A stretch of 64,000 nt of DNA from Aquanectria penicillioides (lineage: Eukaryota > Ascomycota > Sordariomycetes > Hypocreales > Nectriaceae). The stretch covers positions 3,844,001 to 3,908,000 of the forward strand of contig PYIU01000007.1 in assembly GCA_003415625.1 (NCBI GenBank), read 5' to 3'. The notes beneath the pieces were generated by a model. That model saw only the letters and a program-made list of their open reading frames with translations. It had not been told where the DNA came from and ran no database searches. The position numbers were made by a program, and so were the translations under genes. Positions within the stretch are counted from its first letter, which is position 1, and every line of letters starts with the position of its first letter. Below are positions 21,081-32,462 of the stretch, in pieces.

Positions 21081-23434
21081 TCATCCTTGGTCCTCGAATA
21101 ATTCCACAATGCCCTCTGCAGAGTCGGGTACCCTGCTGCCAAATGCGACTTCATTATCAGGTGTATCCGACACATTTGGCACTGGGATGGTGCACTCATC
21201 ACTGAAGTCGATCATCCAATCATTACGGAAAAAGTCCATGCCTAATCTGAACCCTTCGGCAGATTCGTGGAGCGTAATTGGTGGGACCAGGAGCCGAGGC
21301 GCTGAAATTTCGTCTCTCAGCACGACGAACTCTGGTGGCATCGGCTCGTCGCCCCAGCATGCCGCAAAGTTGACTGGGGATATTCGTTTGCCGTCCTTCT
21401 CTTGAAGAATGAATACCTTATCTCCAGATACTTTAATATTCTCATCGTTTATGAAAATCTCTTGGTTGAAAAAGAGCAGCGGCGCTCCAAGCAGCCTTTG
21501 CCGTGTGAAGTCGCAACACTTCTCGTAGACGTCCATGACATCCTTGCTTTTCCACGGATTGAACATCGGGTAAGAGTGCATGGGGCAGCAGCCATCTCCA
21601 TCTTCGTCAAACTCTTCAAGTTCTTCCGGTTCTCCATCCCAATCCTCAAAATGTCCGATAAAAGGTCTTTCGGGGCCCTTTTTTATGAGAGATTCAACGT
21701 CGCTTTCCTGCAGCCTCCGAAAGCTGCGAGACGTCTCCACAGGATTGGAAGATAAATGAGACCAAATTTCATTCGCGTTAGTAAATCTCCAGTGTATTTC
21801 TGTGGATTTGCTGACCAGGGACCGGAAGAAATGGTCGCCAAGTTTGCAGTTGAAATAATCCAGCAATGCAACCATGGCGCAATCCTTGGCATCAATGCCC
21901 TTAACTTTGGGAAACCAGTAGTTATAGCCATTGGTCATGTATGGAATGCCTTGAAATTCCCTAGAAATATGAACCGGTGCCTGGGTTGCAGCTTGTTCCA
22001 CTGCCCAATGCAGCGAATTTACTCGCTCAAAGCACTCATGTGCATATGAAACCAAACTCTCATCAATCGTGCTCTGACCAGTCATGTAGCATGCTTCAGA
22101 AAAGAGTGCGGCAATTCTCTCGTCGTGATTCATATTCTCATCTCTGAAAACCAGCTCGGTGCGAATAAAGACCTTCTTTCCTTCAATGAACGGTCGTCCT
22201 GTGTGCTCATATTTCTGATCAAAAATGACACAAGTCATTTCTCCGATTTCATTGATCGAAACATCCTTTACCTGCAAGACCTTCTCGTTCCGTCCTTCGG
22301 TTAAATACATCAGTAGCGTATATTTAGAGACATGAGACCGAGAACTGTCGTAGTATGGGGTGTCGAGGTGGCTTCCAAAATCAGAATCTTGGGGATCAAA
22401 TGTATTGCACCTAAAGACGTAGTTGACAAACTCAAATGACGAGTTCAGTTGACCTCCTGCGAGCTTTCCCAGGATGTCACTCGATTTCAATGCCCTCGTC
22501 AATGCCTTGCTGAGCTGAGCAGAGTGGAAGATAAAACGCTCCCCGCCTCTCACGCCTTTGTTCAAAGGCGCAACGTATAGGTCAAGCAATGACAAATCTT
22601 TCAGGAGCGCCCTTGCAGCACCTTGAATTTGGCCGGTGAATACCTCCCGTTTTTTCTGCACTCGCACTGCATCGGTGAATGATAGATCCAGCCCTTGAAT
22701 ATCAGGATCCAGTTTCTGCAGCTTTGAATCAAGCCAGTCATCCAAAGGAACAATGTTTTCGAAATTGTGATACGACAATTCTGCTGGTTTGACGAATGCA
22801 GCAAACAACCTTGGACACTCCATGAATTGAGCATACAGCTGCGATTTATCGCTACCCAGCTTGAGATCCAAGTCTTCAATGAATTTGGCAATGCTGAAGC
22901 TTTTGGATGGATGGAAAGAGATGTTCATCCCCCCTATTTCTGCCAATTGCAGGCCCTCGTCAACAATCTCGCACATGCCCTCCAAAATTTGCTGATCTCC
23001 TTTGTTCAAAAGTTTCTTTGAGTTCGCAATGTATAGATCACGAACACCAACAGCAATAATCGTCTTTTGCTCCAGGGTCAAGGATCGGTACAGCGAACCA
23101 CCGTCTGCAGAGTCGGCCAAGAGATTCTTGAAAAATGGCAAAGTTCGTGACCCGACCAAGTCCAATGCGTCAAATTGAGCATTTTGAAAGATGAGGGGGA
23201 ACATTCTCGCGTTGAGAACCTTCCCCTGAACCACGTCACGCATGAACGCGAAATCATCTTGCTCATTCTGGGTTAGAAAACAATTTATTTTGGACTGATC
23301 GAACAATACTGTTCCATCGCCTTGGATACGGCACCATTCAGCGCAGTTCAAATTTGAAGCAATGGTGCTGTCCGTTGTGCCTTCACTGAATTTCGCTTTC
23401 TTTGCTATGAGTGCGTTAGCGAAAGCATCGTGAT
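21081..23434 (-). CDS. 2-oxoglutarate/Fe(II) dioxygenase-like protein (prolyl 4-hydroxylase type), 5' end uncertain
   Basis: A long open frame on the minus strand ending at the stop at 21081-21083. In its middle is the double-stranded beta-helix signature of 2OG-Fe(II) oxygenases: an HxD (SHLDTPYY, about 22364-22372), then KYTLLMYL, then the distal His (KYEHTG, about 22195-22211) and a basic residue for 2-oxoglutarate (GKKVFIRTEL). All three iron ligands are present, so it may be active. The roughly 330 residues before it and about 330 after it have no family I recognise; the C-terminal part has an acidic patch (EELEEFDEDGD). No ATG lies near the 5' end of the open frame. It begins after a CTAG acceptor at 23435, so a 5' exon is missing from the simple model. 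An ATG at 23503 would join in phase, but only across a 20-base intron. Confidence 0.75.
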
Positions 23435-23503
23435 CTAGGGTGGGATTAATTTACTCGTTGAGCCACCCTCTATTGGGCTGGAAGACAATCTTCTTCCGGT
23501 CAT

Positions 23504-24554
23504 GCTTCGATATGTCCTAGAGATGAACCAGCGTCTTCTTAATTGAAATCCATCTTGGTCAATTGCAAATATTGTATTGAGGATAACGGGCGTGCATGCA
23601 TCTTCATTCGAGCTGCCGCGAGCTTTTCCCCACAAATTTCAAGTGGTGCCTAATCAGAGCACGTGAAGAAAACTTTGGCGGCCCGAGGGTTAATCCGCGA
23701 GTTACCATCTACCCTGCACTTCAAGCAAATCAACCACCCAAACGACATGAACTTCAGATGGGAAACGCGTTCATCCAAGTCCCATTAATGAGATATTTGA
23801 ATTGACCAGTCGCAATGGAGTGTGATAGCAGCTATGACATATAAACCCATGCGCTAAAGGGAAGTTGGTTAGATTGAGCACAGTTGTGGAACTTGTGCTG
23901 TATCAATTTGTCACCCAAAAGAGAACCAATTTGAAGCAAGGTGCTGATCAACCTATATTGAGCTTTAAAATCAAACAGAATTTAGTCCTGCCTATCCATG
24001 CATTAAATCCCAGGGCTCAAAATAATGATCTGTTTTATATGCCTTTAAAATCCAGGCCAAATTTGTCATGGTTAAGGTTAATTGGGCAAGTGAAAGCACA
24101 CAAGATTTTGACCAATCCTAATCACGCTATTGCATTAGCCTCTTTTCGTCCAATTTCTGCACCTCCCTTGGGGATATATATGATCTACGATCATTTTGCT
24201 CTGAGCAGTAGTCTTGCACGAATAGCATGGATTTCACTGTTCTTGATGTTTATTGATGCTATGGCTTGTACACTTGAACGGCAAATTTTCACGTGACCGC
24301 GACTAAATCCAGAGATCTCGCACTCTGGAGGATTCATCAGCACTATACTTGACACAGTAATTGACTAACTGTATTTAGAGCTTCACGTAAGACCTAGGCT
24401 TTTAGACCGCTTCTCGTGAAGGATATGTGTGCAAACAAACACGGAACAATTCTTGTTAGATCTTTGCGAATCTGACGCGACAACCAGGAATTTCGCGTCA
24501 ATTCGGATTCGATCTCGATTCTTCAGTTAGTCTGGGATCCTACGAGGCTACGGA
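23504..24554. other. Divergent intergenic region
   Basis: About 1 kb between the dioxygenase-like gene and the second regulator. A plus-strand open frame at 23865-24296 has no domain and is not called. Confidence 0.5.
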
Positions 24555-25835
24555 ATGTATTCCAGCCTCCGCCAGAAAGCCTGCATCACTTGTGCAATCT
24601 CCAAACGCAGGTGCGACAAACAGCTCCCTTTGTGCCAGCGGTGCTTGGATAGGGATGTGGCTTGCATCTACCCGCAGCCTAAGAGGCGACAGAGAGATCA
24701 CATCATATACAGCGATCAAGCTCAACAACTTCCTGTCATCCAAACCTTTACCGATGCCAATGCCCTGGGGAACAGCTTTAATTTTGATCTTTGCGGAGAA
24801 ATGGACAATGCCAACCTCGACATTTCTTTGCCGGATGTGGTAAACCCCTATCTCCTAACACCCTTGGCGTCTGCCACTGATCTGTCGGCTCAGAGGGATT
24901 TGCTTGATAGTGGTGATGCCTCTGACACGCTGCCTCCCTGGTTTCTGCAAGATGAGACTTGGGCGATGCAGCGTGTCCTCAAAGATTCAGACTGTGTGGT
25001 TGATGTGGAGATGGAACTGCGGTCTTTCGTCTGATCTGTTGATAAAATGCTCTAATTCTGGGTCAAAAATGGCTATAATAGCTTCATCCATCGGCGACTG
25101 TATGATAAAGGGATGCCTACATGTGTCCAAGACGCCTTTACAACCCTTGCGACATACATTAGTCGGACACCAGCAATGGACGAGACAATACTACAGATCG
25201 CCGCGGAGCGTTCCAACGTACTTACCCACCACAGCCTGCCAATAAGGTGCGGTGCGCAAGGCATATTGGCCCAACTGGCACGTGTTCAAGCCCTGTTTAC
25301 CTATGAGTTCATTCAACTATTTGATGGCTCAATACGTGTACGCGCATCTGCTGAGAAGCACCTCCCAATCCTTAGACAATGGGTGATCCAGATGTGGCAG
25401 ACAGTAAAGGAATACCGAGGAGAAGATGCCCCACGAAGCCACGATCAACTGATCACAAGCGATTTTGAGAGGGAATATAGCACCTGCTCGGAGTTATGGC
25501 GGCTATGGATTTTGACTGAAAGTGTCCGGCGCACCCATGTGGTCGTCGAGAGTATCATCAACGTGTATGAAGCGATGACTAAAGGGTGGGCTGAATGCGC
25601 GGGTGCTGCGATGATTACTGCCCGCCGCGGCTTGTGGGAAGCTGAATCCGCGATGGAATGGCTCAGGCTTTCTACTGCGAAACCACCGCTTCTGGTTCCG
25701 TCTCTGCAGCCCGGACCAACCATTTCACAGTATGAAGCTGAGGAATTCGACGATTTTGCGAAAATAGTCTGGGCAGTTATTGTGGGCTCAGACAGGATTC
25801 AACATTGGAACGAAAGGAAGAATAAGAAATGCTGA
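24555..25835 (+). pseudogene. Zn2Cys6 transcription factor interrupted by two in-frame stops
   Basis: The frame opens with a Zn2Cys6 cluster in one exon: C-x2-C-x6-C-x5-C-x2-C-x6-C (CITCAISKRRCDKQLPLCQRC and the following Cys). It continues in the same frame to 25835, about 426 codons, except for TGA at 25032-25034 and TAA at 25065-25067. The codons between and after the stops read as normal protein of this regulator type (KMLxFWVKNGYNSFIHRRLYD), so the stops look like single changes, CGA to TGA and CAA to TAA. Both are C-to-T, the direction RIP or deamination gives. An alternative is an intron of about 60 bases with a weak GTCTTT donor and an ATAATAG acceptor near 25081 that would remove both stops in frame. 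The aldo-keto reductase downstream is its nearest possible target. Confidence 0.7.
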
Positions 25836-26355
25836 ATATAGTTTGTCCTGGCCCCTTCTCATCGATTCGACAGCAAGTTGTATGGTTTCTCTGCGAGTGC
25901 CTCTGGTTTGTGTAAATAACTCTTTGACAACCAGGGTAAGCTTGAAAGCCGACAAAAACCTATGCCTACGAGGCAATTGACGGCTAGCTCGGCTAGTCGT
26001 AGAGCAGTCGAAATTGTAATCAATGGGCAATTAGGATAGTGCTTATGCTCACCTGCCAGTCAGGCGACATGTGGGCTATTTGTGGAAATGATGGGGAATG
26101 CATAAGATGGGCGGAGAAATTGCGGAAGACTTGCGGAAGACTTGCGGGAAAGTTGCGGGAGATTTGCACAATTATCATGGAATATCAATTCGGCCTAGAC
26201 TACCCCATACGATCCCAATAGATAAGATATTGGCTCTATAATTTATAATAGATGAAGAGTCGCCGAGCTTCGAATACCTCCCGGTGTCTTTGACTTTAAC
26301 CTACACCAATTTGTAACTGAGCCGACTGGGTGTAATACTATCACACGTCTTGAAA
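25836..26355. other. Intergenic with tandem repeat
   Basis: Promoter side of the aldo-keto reductase. It contains the 11-base tandem repeat listed separately and an A+T-rich TATAATTTATAAT stretch near 26235. Confidence 0.5.
26111..26167. repeat. Five 11-base tandem units
   Basis: Five units of the form GCGGRARANTT follow each other without a gap. Units 2 and 3 (GCGGAAGACTT) are identical; units 1, 4 and 5 differ at two to four places. The repeat sits about 190 bases before the start of the aldo-keto reductase. Confidence 0.9.
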
Positions 26356-27469
26356 ATGTCTCCTCAAACACCCCCCAAGTTCATCCTAGGCACCTTTAGC
26401 GTACGTACATTCTTCTCCCCGCAATGGCCAATTCTAATCGATGACGACAGGTTGGTGACCCTACTACATTCCCCGGTATTGGAATCGTGCATTTCGATAG
26501 CAAAGAAGATGTCCAATCACTTTTGGATACATTTTACAACCGCGGCTATAGAGATATCGATACGGCCCGAAACTACGGCGCGTCTGAGGGGCGTCTCGGC
26601 CAAGCTGAGACTACTTCCAAGCTTGTTGTCCATACGAAAGTGACAAGTGGCCGACCTGGGGACCATAAACCTTCGAATCTCAATTTAAGTATTGATCAGT
26701 CACTTGATGCTCTGAAGATGTCGCAAGTAGAGACCATGTTCTTGCATACACCTGATCGGCAGACGCCTTTTCAAGATACGTTGAAGACAATGAATGACGC
26801 TTTCAATCAAGGAAAGTTCCGAAAACTCGGAATTTCGAACTATTCTCCTGCAGAGGTGCAGAAGATTGTCGAGATATGTGAGCAAAACGGTTACATTAAA
26901 CCTAGTGTATACCAGGGGCAATATAACGCGATCGTACGAGGGGGCGAGAAGGAGCTATTTCCTCTCTTACGGAAGCATAACATAGCCTTTTTTGGCTTTA
27001 GGTAAGATGATACTATAATCATTATTGGCATTAATTGACCTTGTTTTAGCCCTGCAGCAGGTGGCTTTTTCGCGGACAATGTTGATACCTCAGGACGTTG
27101 GAAAGACACTGTAAGTTATTCCCGGAGCTGCAACGTTTATTTCACCCTGACTAGATATAGTCCTTTGTCGGAACGGTATACATTCCGATGTATAGTCACC
27201 CTTCTGTTCAAGCCACGGCGGCCACTATTCGAGATCTCGCTCAGAAGCATGGCATTAGTGGACACATGGCTGCGCTGCGGTGGACGGCGTTCCACAGTTG
27301 TTTGGATGGAAAATATGGCGATGGTTTGATATTTGGTGTGTCCAAAATCGAGCATGTCAACGAGTCTCTTGATGCACTGGAGGCTGGGCCGCTTCCAGCT
27401 GAGCTTGCAGAAGGTATCACCGCAACCTACGCTACAGTGGCAGGTAACGAACCTCCTTACCATATTTAG
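26356..27469 (+). CDS. Aldo-keto reductase (AKR7-like)
   Basis: Exons 26356-26400, 26451-27001, 27050-27110 and 27161-27469 join in phase across introns of 50, 48 and 50 bases and give 321 residues. The barrel enzyme signature is clear: RDIDTARNYGASEGRLG holds the catalytic Asp and Tyr, VVHTKV the Lys and FLHTPDRQTPF the His. GISNYS, YQGQYNAIVR and a C-terminal FGVSKIEHVNESL segment for the cofactor phosphate also fit. The NYG-xSE-xxLG pattern is that of the aflatoxin-aldehyde reductase (AKR7) group. Such enzymes reduce aldehydes or ketones with NADPH in the cytosol. It lies downstream of the interrupted regulator on the same strand. Exon 1 is only 15 codons, but its splice is phase-perfect. 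Confidence 0.92.
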
Positions 27470-28637
27470 GATCGCCCTTGGACGTGAAGTTTCAGAAAAC
27501 CTTCAACTTCAACTGGGTAGATGAATATGAGCGATCGGGATTACACGAATTGTCCACTGGTAGCCGACGATGATGTTGACTGAAAAAGAAGGCCCTTGGT
27601 GTTGGGCTATGGCATTCATTCCAATAGTGTTCAGAAAAGTGAAATATGCCAGAGTATACAGTACAACTAAATAGGGTTATGTAGTAGCTTTCGTCATAGC
27701 AAGATGACAGTAAATTTTTCACACTTTTGAGGATAGGAAATTCTTCAACCCCTGTAGCGCTTGGTCTAGAAAGAAAGTGTTATGTTATATTCTATAAGTG
27801 GCGCTGATACTTGCGTGGGATAGTGCGCATTCCATTTAGAAATTTGCTGCTTTGACGACGAAAAAAAAAACAACAACCTCAGCGTCCACAACGTGATACA
27901 TCCTTGACTGGAATGTTGTCACGCCACTGTTTGATGATTGGAGGGGACCGGATTTAGGCTTGGCCCTCAAGCTTGAAAGCATGATTAATATTGGGTTTAG
28001 TGTTGCCAGCAACCTCCGCTTGTTTACGGGTAGCAGTAGATTCTGCAATGGCAGAGTCCAGGTGTCCCCAGAACCAGGTCCGCGGAAAAAGTTTGAAACA
28101 TAGAGCGTCTGGGCTGGAATCCTTATGATCTGAAGACTTGGTATAATTCGAGGAGCTTGCGCAAGTGCATTTATGTATTATCAAGGTCAAACTGGAGCCT
28201 TGCTGCTCCAGGCTGCATGTCGGATTTAGCACGGCGGTCGCAAACTGGAACAAGGGCCAATGCATGTCAGATAATCAAGGCCTTGAAATAGAGCATTGGC
28301 ATCGAATAATGTGACGATAAAGAATCTTATGGATGCTTCTCGGGGAAGAGTTTGAGTTCATATTGGCTCCATCTAGACCGTCAAACCCGCCCCACTATCT
28401 AAAACATGGAGACGCCCAAGTATGCGAACAGCATTTATTTTACTTTCGTCGTGGGAATTTTCTGAAATAAGCTTCTCATAGCCATTATATTCTTGAAATT
28501 CCCAACTCAGTGGAACGTGGGGGAATGATTCTACAACCGTGACTGACCATGCTTTTTTCTTCGCCTTTTGGTGCCCTGGATGTGCTAGAGTGCTATTTGT
28601 TTCCTATTTGGCCCTATATCCGGTTATCATAGTCAAT
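27470..28637. other. Intergenic
   Basis: About 1.2 kb with an A run near 27860-27870 and no supported gene. It holds the 3' end of the reductase and the promoter of the membrane protein gene. Confidence 0.5.
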
Positions 28638-29835
28638 ATGGGCGCCACTGCCAAAGATTACCTTGTGAGTTACATTTTCTTGCACGGAAAACCCTACTTT
28701 GTCGCTAATCACTTTACCAGATTACACAGTGGATCTTGGTAGCCATTTGCCTTGCCCTCATCATTGCTCGACTCGCAGTGCGTACTTGGAAGAGGATTTG
28801 GTCGTTCTGGCTGTCCGAAGTCTTTCTTATTCTCTCGTTTCTGTCATTTCTCGCCCTTTCCATTGGAAGTACTTACACAAATGCCACCCAAAATGAGTCT
28901 GAGCAATATTACCAAGCACGCTACGCTAAGGTATGTGATTCTACTGATATGGATGGCCTTCAATCATTTCCTAATCACGGTACAGTGGGACTTTGCAGTC
29001 TGCTTCATCTTTGATTTACGCTTTTATTTTCCTCGGTTTAGTTTGCTTGCATTTTACAACGAACTTTTCCCAATCTCAGAAGAAACCCTAAGGAGGTGGT
29101 TATACGTGGTGATAGCATATAATGCTTGTGCGTTTACAGTTGTTGGGTTGTTGGATGTATTTTGGTGTGGACTTCCGGTGTCCATCAATTGGTACGTTGT
29201 ACTGTGTTTAGCCCCATCAAGGACATACAAGAGCTGGCCTAATATTTGTAACTCGCAATTTCTAGGTCGGACGGGTCTTCCTGTATGTTGACTAACACTG
29301 CAGAAGTTCTGTGGATCAACTGGCCTATTGGATTTGTGGCAGAGCTACTCGGTATGGAGCGATCTCACTTCATTATTTCCTCACTAACATGACTGCCTTT
29401 ACCTTTCTTATAGTCTTTCTGTTACCATTTGGCATGCTCCGAAGGTTGAAAGCCACCCCCAAAAGAGAAAAGATTGCCTTGATATGTATTTTGAGTCTTG
29501 GGATCACCACAATCATTACGAGTGTCGCTAGGTTCATCTTGACTGTGCAATCAATCAACTCATATGATACCAGTGAGTGCAGAATCCTCCATCATTATGC
29601 GTATTACTAACAGCATGAAGTTATTGTCAGTTCCATAGAAGTCGCAACCCAAATCTTGGTGGGCACATTACCAGCGCTGCGCCCTCTCCTAGCTCCTATA
29701 TCGTCGTACTGGCGAAAGATTTTCAGGCCCCAGATAGGGGCTAGACATAACTCTGAGGACAGCGAAAGGGCTCTGCAGGAGTCCTATAGTGCAGGTATGA
29801 CATCTCTGGAGAGGAGTAAAGACGTCGAGCTGTGA
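28638..29835 (+). CDS. Fungal integral membrane protein, rhodopsin-like domain
   Basis: Six exons, 28638-28664, 28721-28930, 28986-29191, 29266-29351, 29414-29572 and 29621-29835, all join in phase and give 300 residues. The last intron has a perfect TACTAAC branch site and uses the AAG acceptor at 29620; the later CAG would bring a stop. The protein has about seven hydrophobic helices with conserved WxxDF, NELFP, VFWCGLP, W..xSDGSSC and LPFGMLRRLK landmarks of the fungal rhodopsin-domain family (PF20684-type), which is often linked to CFEM receptors. No CFEM domain or signal peptide precedes the helices. The C-terminal tail is short and polar. Function in this family is mostly unknown; plasma membrane location is expected. 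An in-frame upstream ATG at 28539 exists, but the family begins close to the first helix. Confidence 0.85.
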
Positions 29836-30254
29836 CTTGGCAGAACGGGCCTGCCATAACTGAGGCTGTTGTCATTAGGCATGGTGGTTTATCGAGTGTT
29901 ACTTTTTGGAGCCACACCTACAAATGGTGCGGCACATCTGCATTCACTCATTTGAATACTCGTATGCATCCGTGCTATAATGCGTGGGAATTATGTAACG
30001 ACAGCAACAACGGCTTCCGCTCGTGCATGGGTATTTGTCTCACATTGAAAGGAGTCATGGCCGAGTTAATGTGTCGTTTATATAATAGCAGTCTAATCGC
30101 TGAAACCCATCCATAGTTTTAAAAACAACCGTAGCCGAAATCAACCTCAGATAGACGACCCCAACACTAACGATATTCCAAGTGACATGATCAACGTGCC
30201 TCTTACGTCTTGAGTCCCTCTAGCACCCATCTCCAGTGCAAAGTGTAGGATTCC
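29836..30254. other. Intergenic between convergent genes
   Basis: No gene seen; it holds the 3' ends of the membrane protein and the serine dehydratase. Confidence 0.5.
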
Positions 30255-32462
30255 TTAGCAGTCTGGAACACTGACTGGGATGTGGAATGGCACGCTGGTA
30301 GCCAATCCACTAAGACTCGTCTCCTTGAACTCGTTCCTCATGCCCTTTGCGGTGAGGCGCATGGCACGGATGGCGTCGTCCAACCTGACCTTTTGGGTAC
30401 CACTCTCGCTGCTCAGGGCAAGATTGGCACTCGAGACGGCTTTGATTGCCCCCAAAGCGTTGCGCTCAATGCAAGGCGCCTGCACCAATCCGCCGATCGG
30501 GTCGCATGTGAGGCCCAGGTTGTGCTCGATGCCGATCTCAGCGGCTTGCTCGATGGTCTCAGGACCAGCTCCCATGCAGGCAGCAAAAGCACCGGCAGCC
30601 ATGGAGCAGGCAACTCCAACTTCGGCCATGCATCCGCCCTCGGCTGCAGAGATGGTGGCTCCGCGCTTGTACAGCATGCCCAGAGCGGCGGCGGTTAGAA
30701 GGAATGTCGGGACATCTCGCTCCGGATCGTCACTGACAAACTCGATGGTGTATTTCAGCACAGCGGGGATAATGCCTGCAGCTCCGTTGGTTGGCGCCGT
30801 TACAATGCGGCCACCGGCAGCGTTGGTCTCGTTGACTGCAATGGCGTATACGGTCAGGTAGTCCATGGCAGGGAGCGTGGTTCGCCGGGTAGGAGATGGC
30901 GAGATGGGATGCAAGAGAGAGCCGTGGATGCGAGGAGGCTGTCGGGCTCGCTGCATCATGGATGCTGATGATGTTGACGGCTGCAACGCCGAGACTTGCG
31001 TGTCAGCTGGCTTGCTGTTGTCGGCGCTGGCACCCGATGGGAGCGAAGGATGCTTCCGCGAGTCCCCAACAGCCGCTTTGGACTGGGATTGGGAAGGGTA
31101 AAGACCTCTTGTTAGTCGCTTGTACAGCGCAGGGGCACGTCTGTGAAGCTTGAGCGAGCCAGGCAGCGTAGTATTCAACGGCGCCTGCACACCTTCCAGG
31201 ATACTGTTGTCCATGACCTCCCAGATTCGGAACAGCTTCTTGAATATCTCTTCGTCTGTGTAGCCGTGGCTCTTTTCGTTCTCGTAGACAAGCTGGGCGA
31301 TGGTGAGGTTGTGGCGGTGGCAGAGCGCGAGGAGGCTGCTGGCGTCCCGGAACGGATACCGAGGCTGTTGGACAGCATGGCCGTCAGAGTCCTCAGAACC
31401 GCCATCGATGAAAGCTGTAGTAGCCTTGTCTCCGGAAACGACGGGCACGCCAGATGTCGCGCCAGGATCGACCAGGGCATTCAATGCCTCGTCCAGCTCA
31501 CTTTCACGTGGCTTAGTCTCCGAGCCTGTTCGGCGGTCTCCGGCAGCGTCCGAACGGCGAATCTCCTTGTAGAACAGGTTCTCAGCGAGATCAGCCGGAT
31601 GCTTCCTGCCCGCCGCTTGGCCATCGCCCTGCGTCTCGGAGGGATCACCCGAAGTCTCAGGATCCAGCGACTCGGCGTCTGATGCGATGGACAGCGCTCC
31701 GTTGACGACGAAGCCGCCGCCCACGCTGAAGAGATCGTTGGTAGCCAGCCTCACGCCATCCTTGTCGAAGACGGTGAAGCGCATGCCGTTGCTGTGCAGT
31801 GGGAGCTTGCGGCCCCATTCCCAGACAAAGTCGCGTTCGTAGTCGAAATCAATTTCCTTGCCTCCGCCGTGCGGGAGCCCGTTGCCGAGGAAGAGCTTCT
31901 TGATTTTCTTAATCTCAGCAAAGCGGGCGGGGACGTATGCGGTATCGACGGTTTCCACGTCAGCACCTTCGAGTCCAAGGAGCAGCGCGCTTGGTGTCAT
32001 ATGGCCTTCGCCAGTGAGCGCCAGACTGCCGTAGACGGAGATACGGATCTTGTGCACCTTTTGAAGCAGGTCTGCCTCGTTCAAGTCCTCGACAAAGATG
32101 TTTCCGGCACGCATTGGCCCAACCGTGTGCGAGGACGACGGCCCGATGCCGATTGAGAAGAGATCAAACGTCGAGATGACGGCGTGCTCGTGGTCGGCCT
32201 CGCTGTAGCTGCCCGCAACCTCGTCGTCGTTGGCGGCTTGCGAGCTGTACCGTCTCACGGCACTCACGGGTTGAAGCTGGCATGCTCGATATCCCCCAAC
32301 CATCCACCTCGCAGCGAATTGGCTCCTGACGATGTCGACTCCTCCTCCGAGGGCTCCTCGAGCTGCCCGGTGCCATGTCCGGCCGGTTACAGCGCGCTGA
32401 AAGGCTCCATGAACCGCGCGGTGAGGCAGGTTGAGCTGCCTTTGGGAAGCCGTGAAGCGCAT
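30255..32462 (-). CDS. L-serine dehydratase, iron-sulfur type, mitochondrial
   Basis: One exon, 735 residues from the ATG at 32462. The open frame runs 78 bases further upstream without an ATG. The first 75 residues are Arg-rich and free of acids until RRYSSQ, a typical mitochondrial presequence. The beta domain begins near residue 98 (SIGIGPSSSHTVGPMRAG). The alpha domain holds APTNGAAGIIPAVLKY, GCMAEVGVACSMAAGA and CDPIGGLVQAPCIERN; cysteines in these loops bind the 4Fe-4S cluster that carries the catalysis. The enzyme turns L-serine into pyruvate and ammonia. Two Ser/Gly/Pro-rich inserts (about residues 265-370 and 450-520) are low in complexity; fungal homologues often carry such inserts. 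The fused beta-alpha layout is the single-chain form. Confidence 0.93.
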   Translation of the reverse strand: MRFTASQRQLNLPHRAVHGAFQRAVTGRTWHRAARGALGGGVDIVRSQFAARWMVGGYRACQLQPVSAVRRYSSQAANDDEVAGSYSEADHEHAVISTFDLFSIGIGPSSSHTVGPMRAGNIFVEDLNEADLLQKVHKIRISVYGSLALTGEGHMTPSALLLGLEGADVETVDTAYVPARFAEIKKIKKLFLGNGLPHGGGKEIDFDYERDFVWEWGRKLPLHSNGMRFTVFDKDGVRLATNDLFSVGGGFVVNGALSIASDAESLDPETSGDPSETQGDGQAAGRKHPADLAENLFYKEIRRSDAAGDRRTGSETKPRESELDEALNALVDPGATSGVPVVSGDKATTAFIDGGSEDSDGHAVQQPRYPFRDASSLLALCHRHNLTIAQLVYENEKSHGYTDEEIFKKLFRIWEVMDNSILEGVQAPLNTTLPGSLKLHRRAPALYKRLTRGLYPSQSQSKAAVGDSRKHPSLPSGASADNSKPADTQVSALQPSTSSASMMQRARQPPRIHGSLLHPISPSPTRRTTLPAMDYLTVYAIAVNETNAAGGRIVTAPTNGAAGIIPAVLKYTIEFVSDDPERDVPTFLLTAAALGMLYKRGATISAAEGGCMAEVGVACSMAAGAFAACMGAGPETIEQAAEIGIEHNLGLTCDPIGGLVQAPCIERNALGAIKAVSSANLALSSESGTQKVRLDDAIRAMRLTAKGMRNEFKETSLSGLATSVPFHIPVSVPDC

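Noticed and set aside
23865..24296. Plus-strand open frame of 143 codons
   Set aside because: No domain, no promoter sign and no splice pattern; composition is like the surrounding intergenic DNA.
30280..30861. Plus-strand open frames antisense to the serine dehydratase
   Set aside because: They mirror a GC-rich, strongly conserved coding region and have no independent support.
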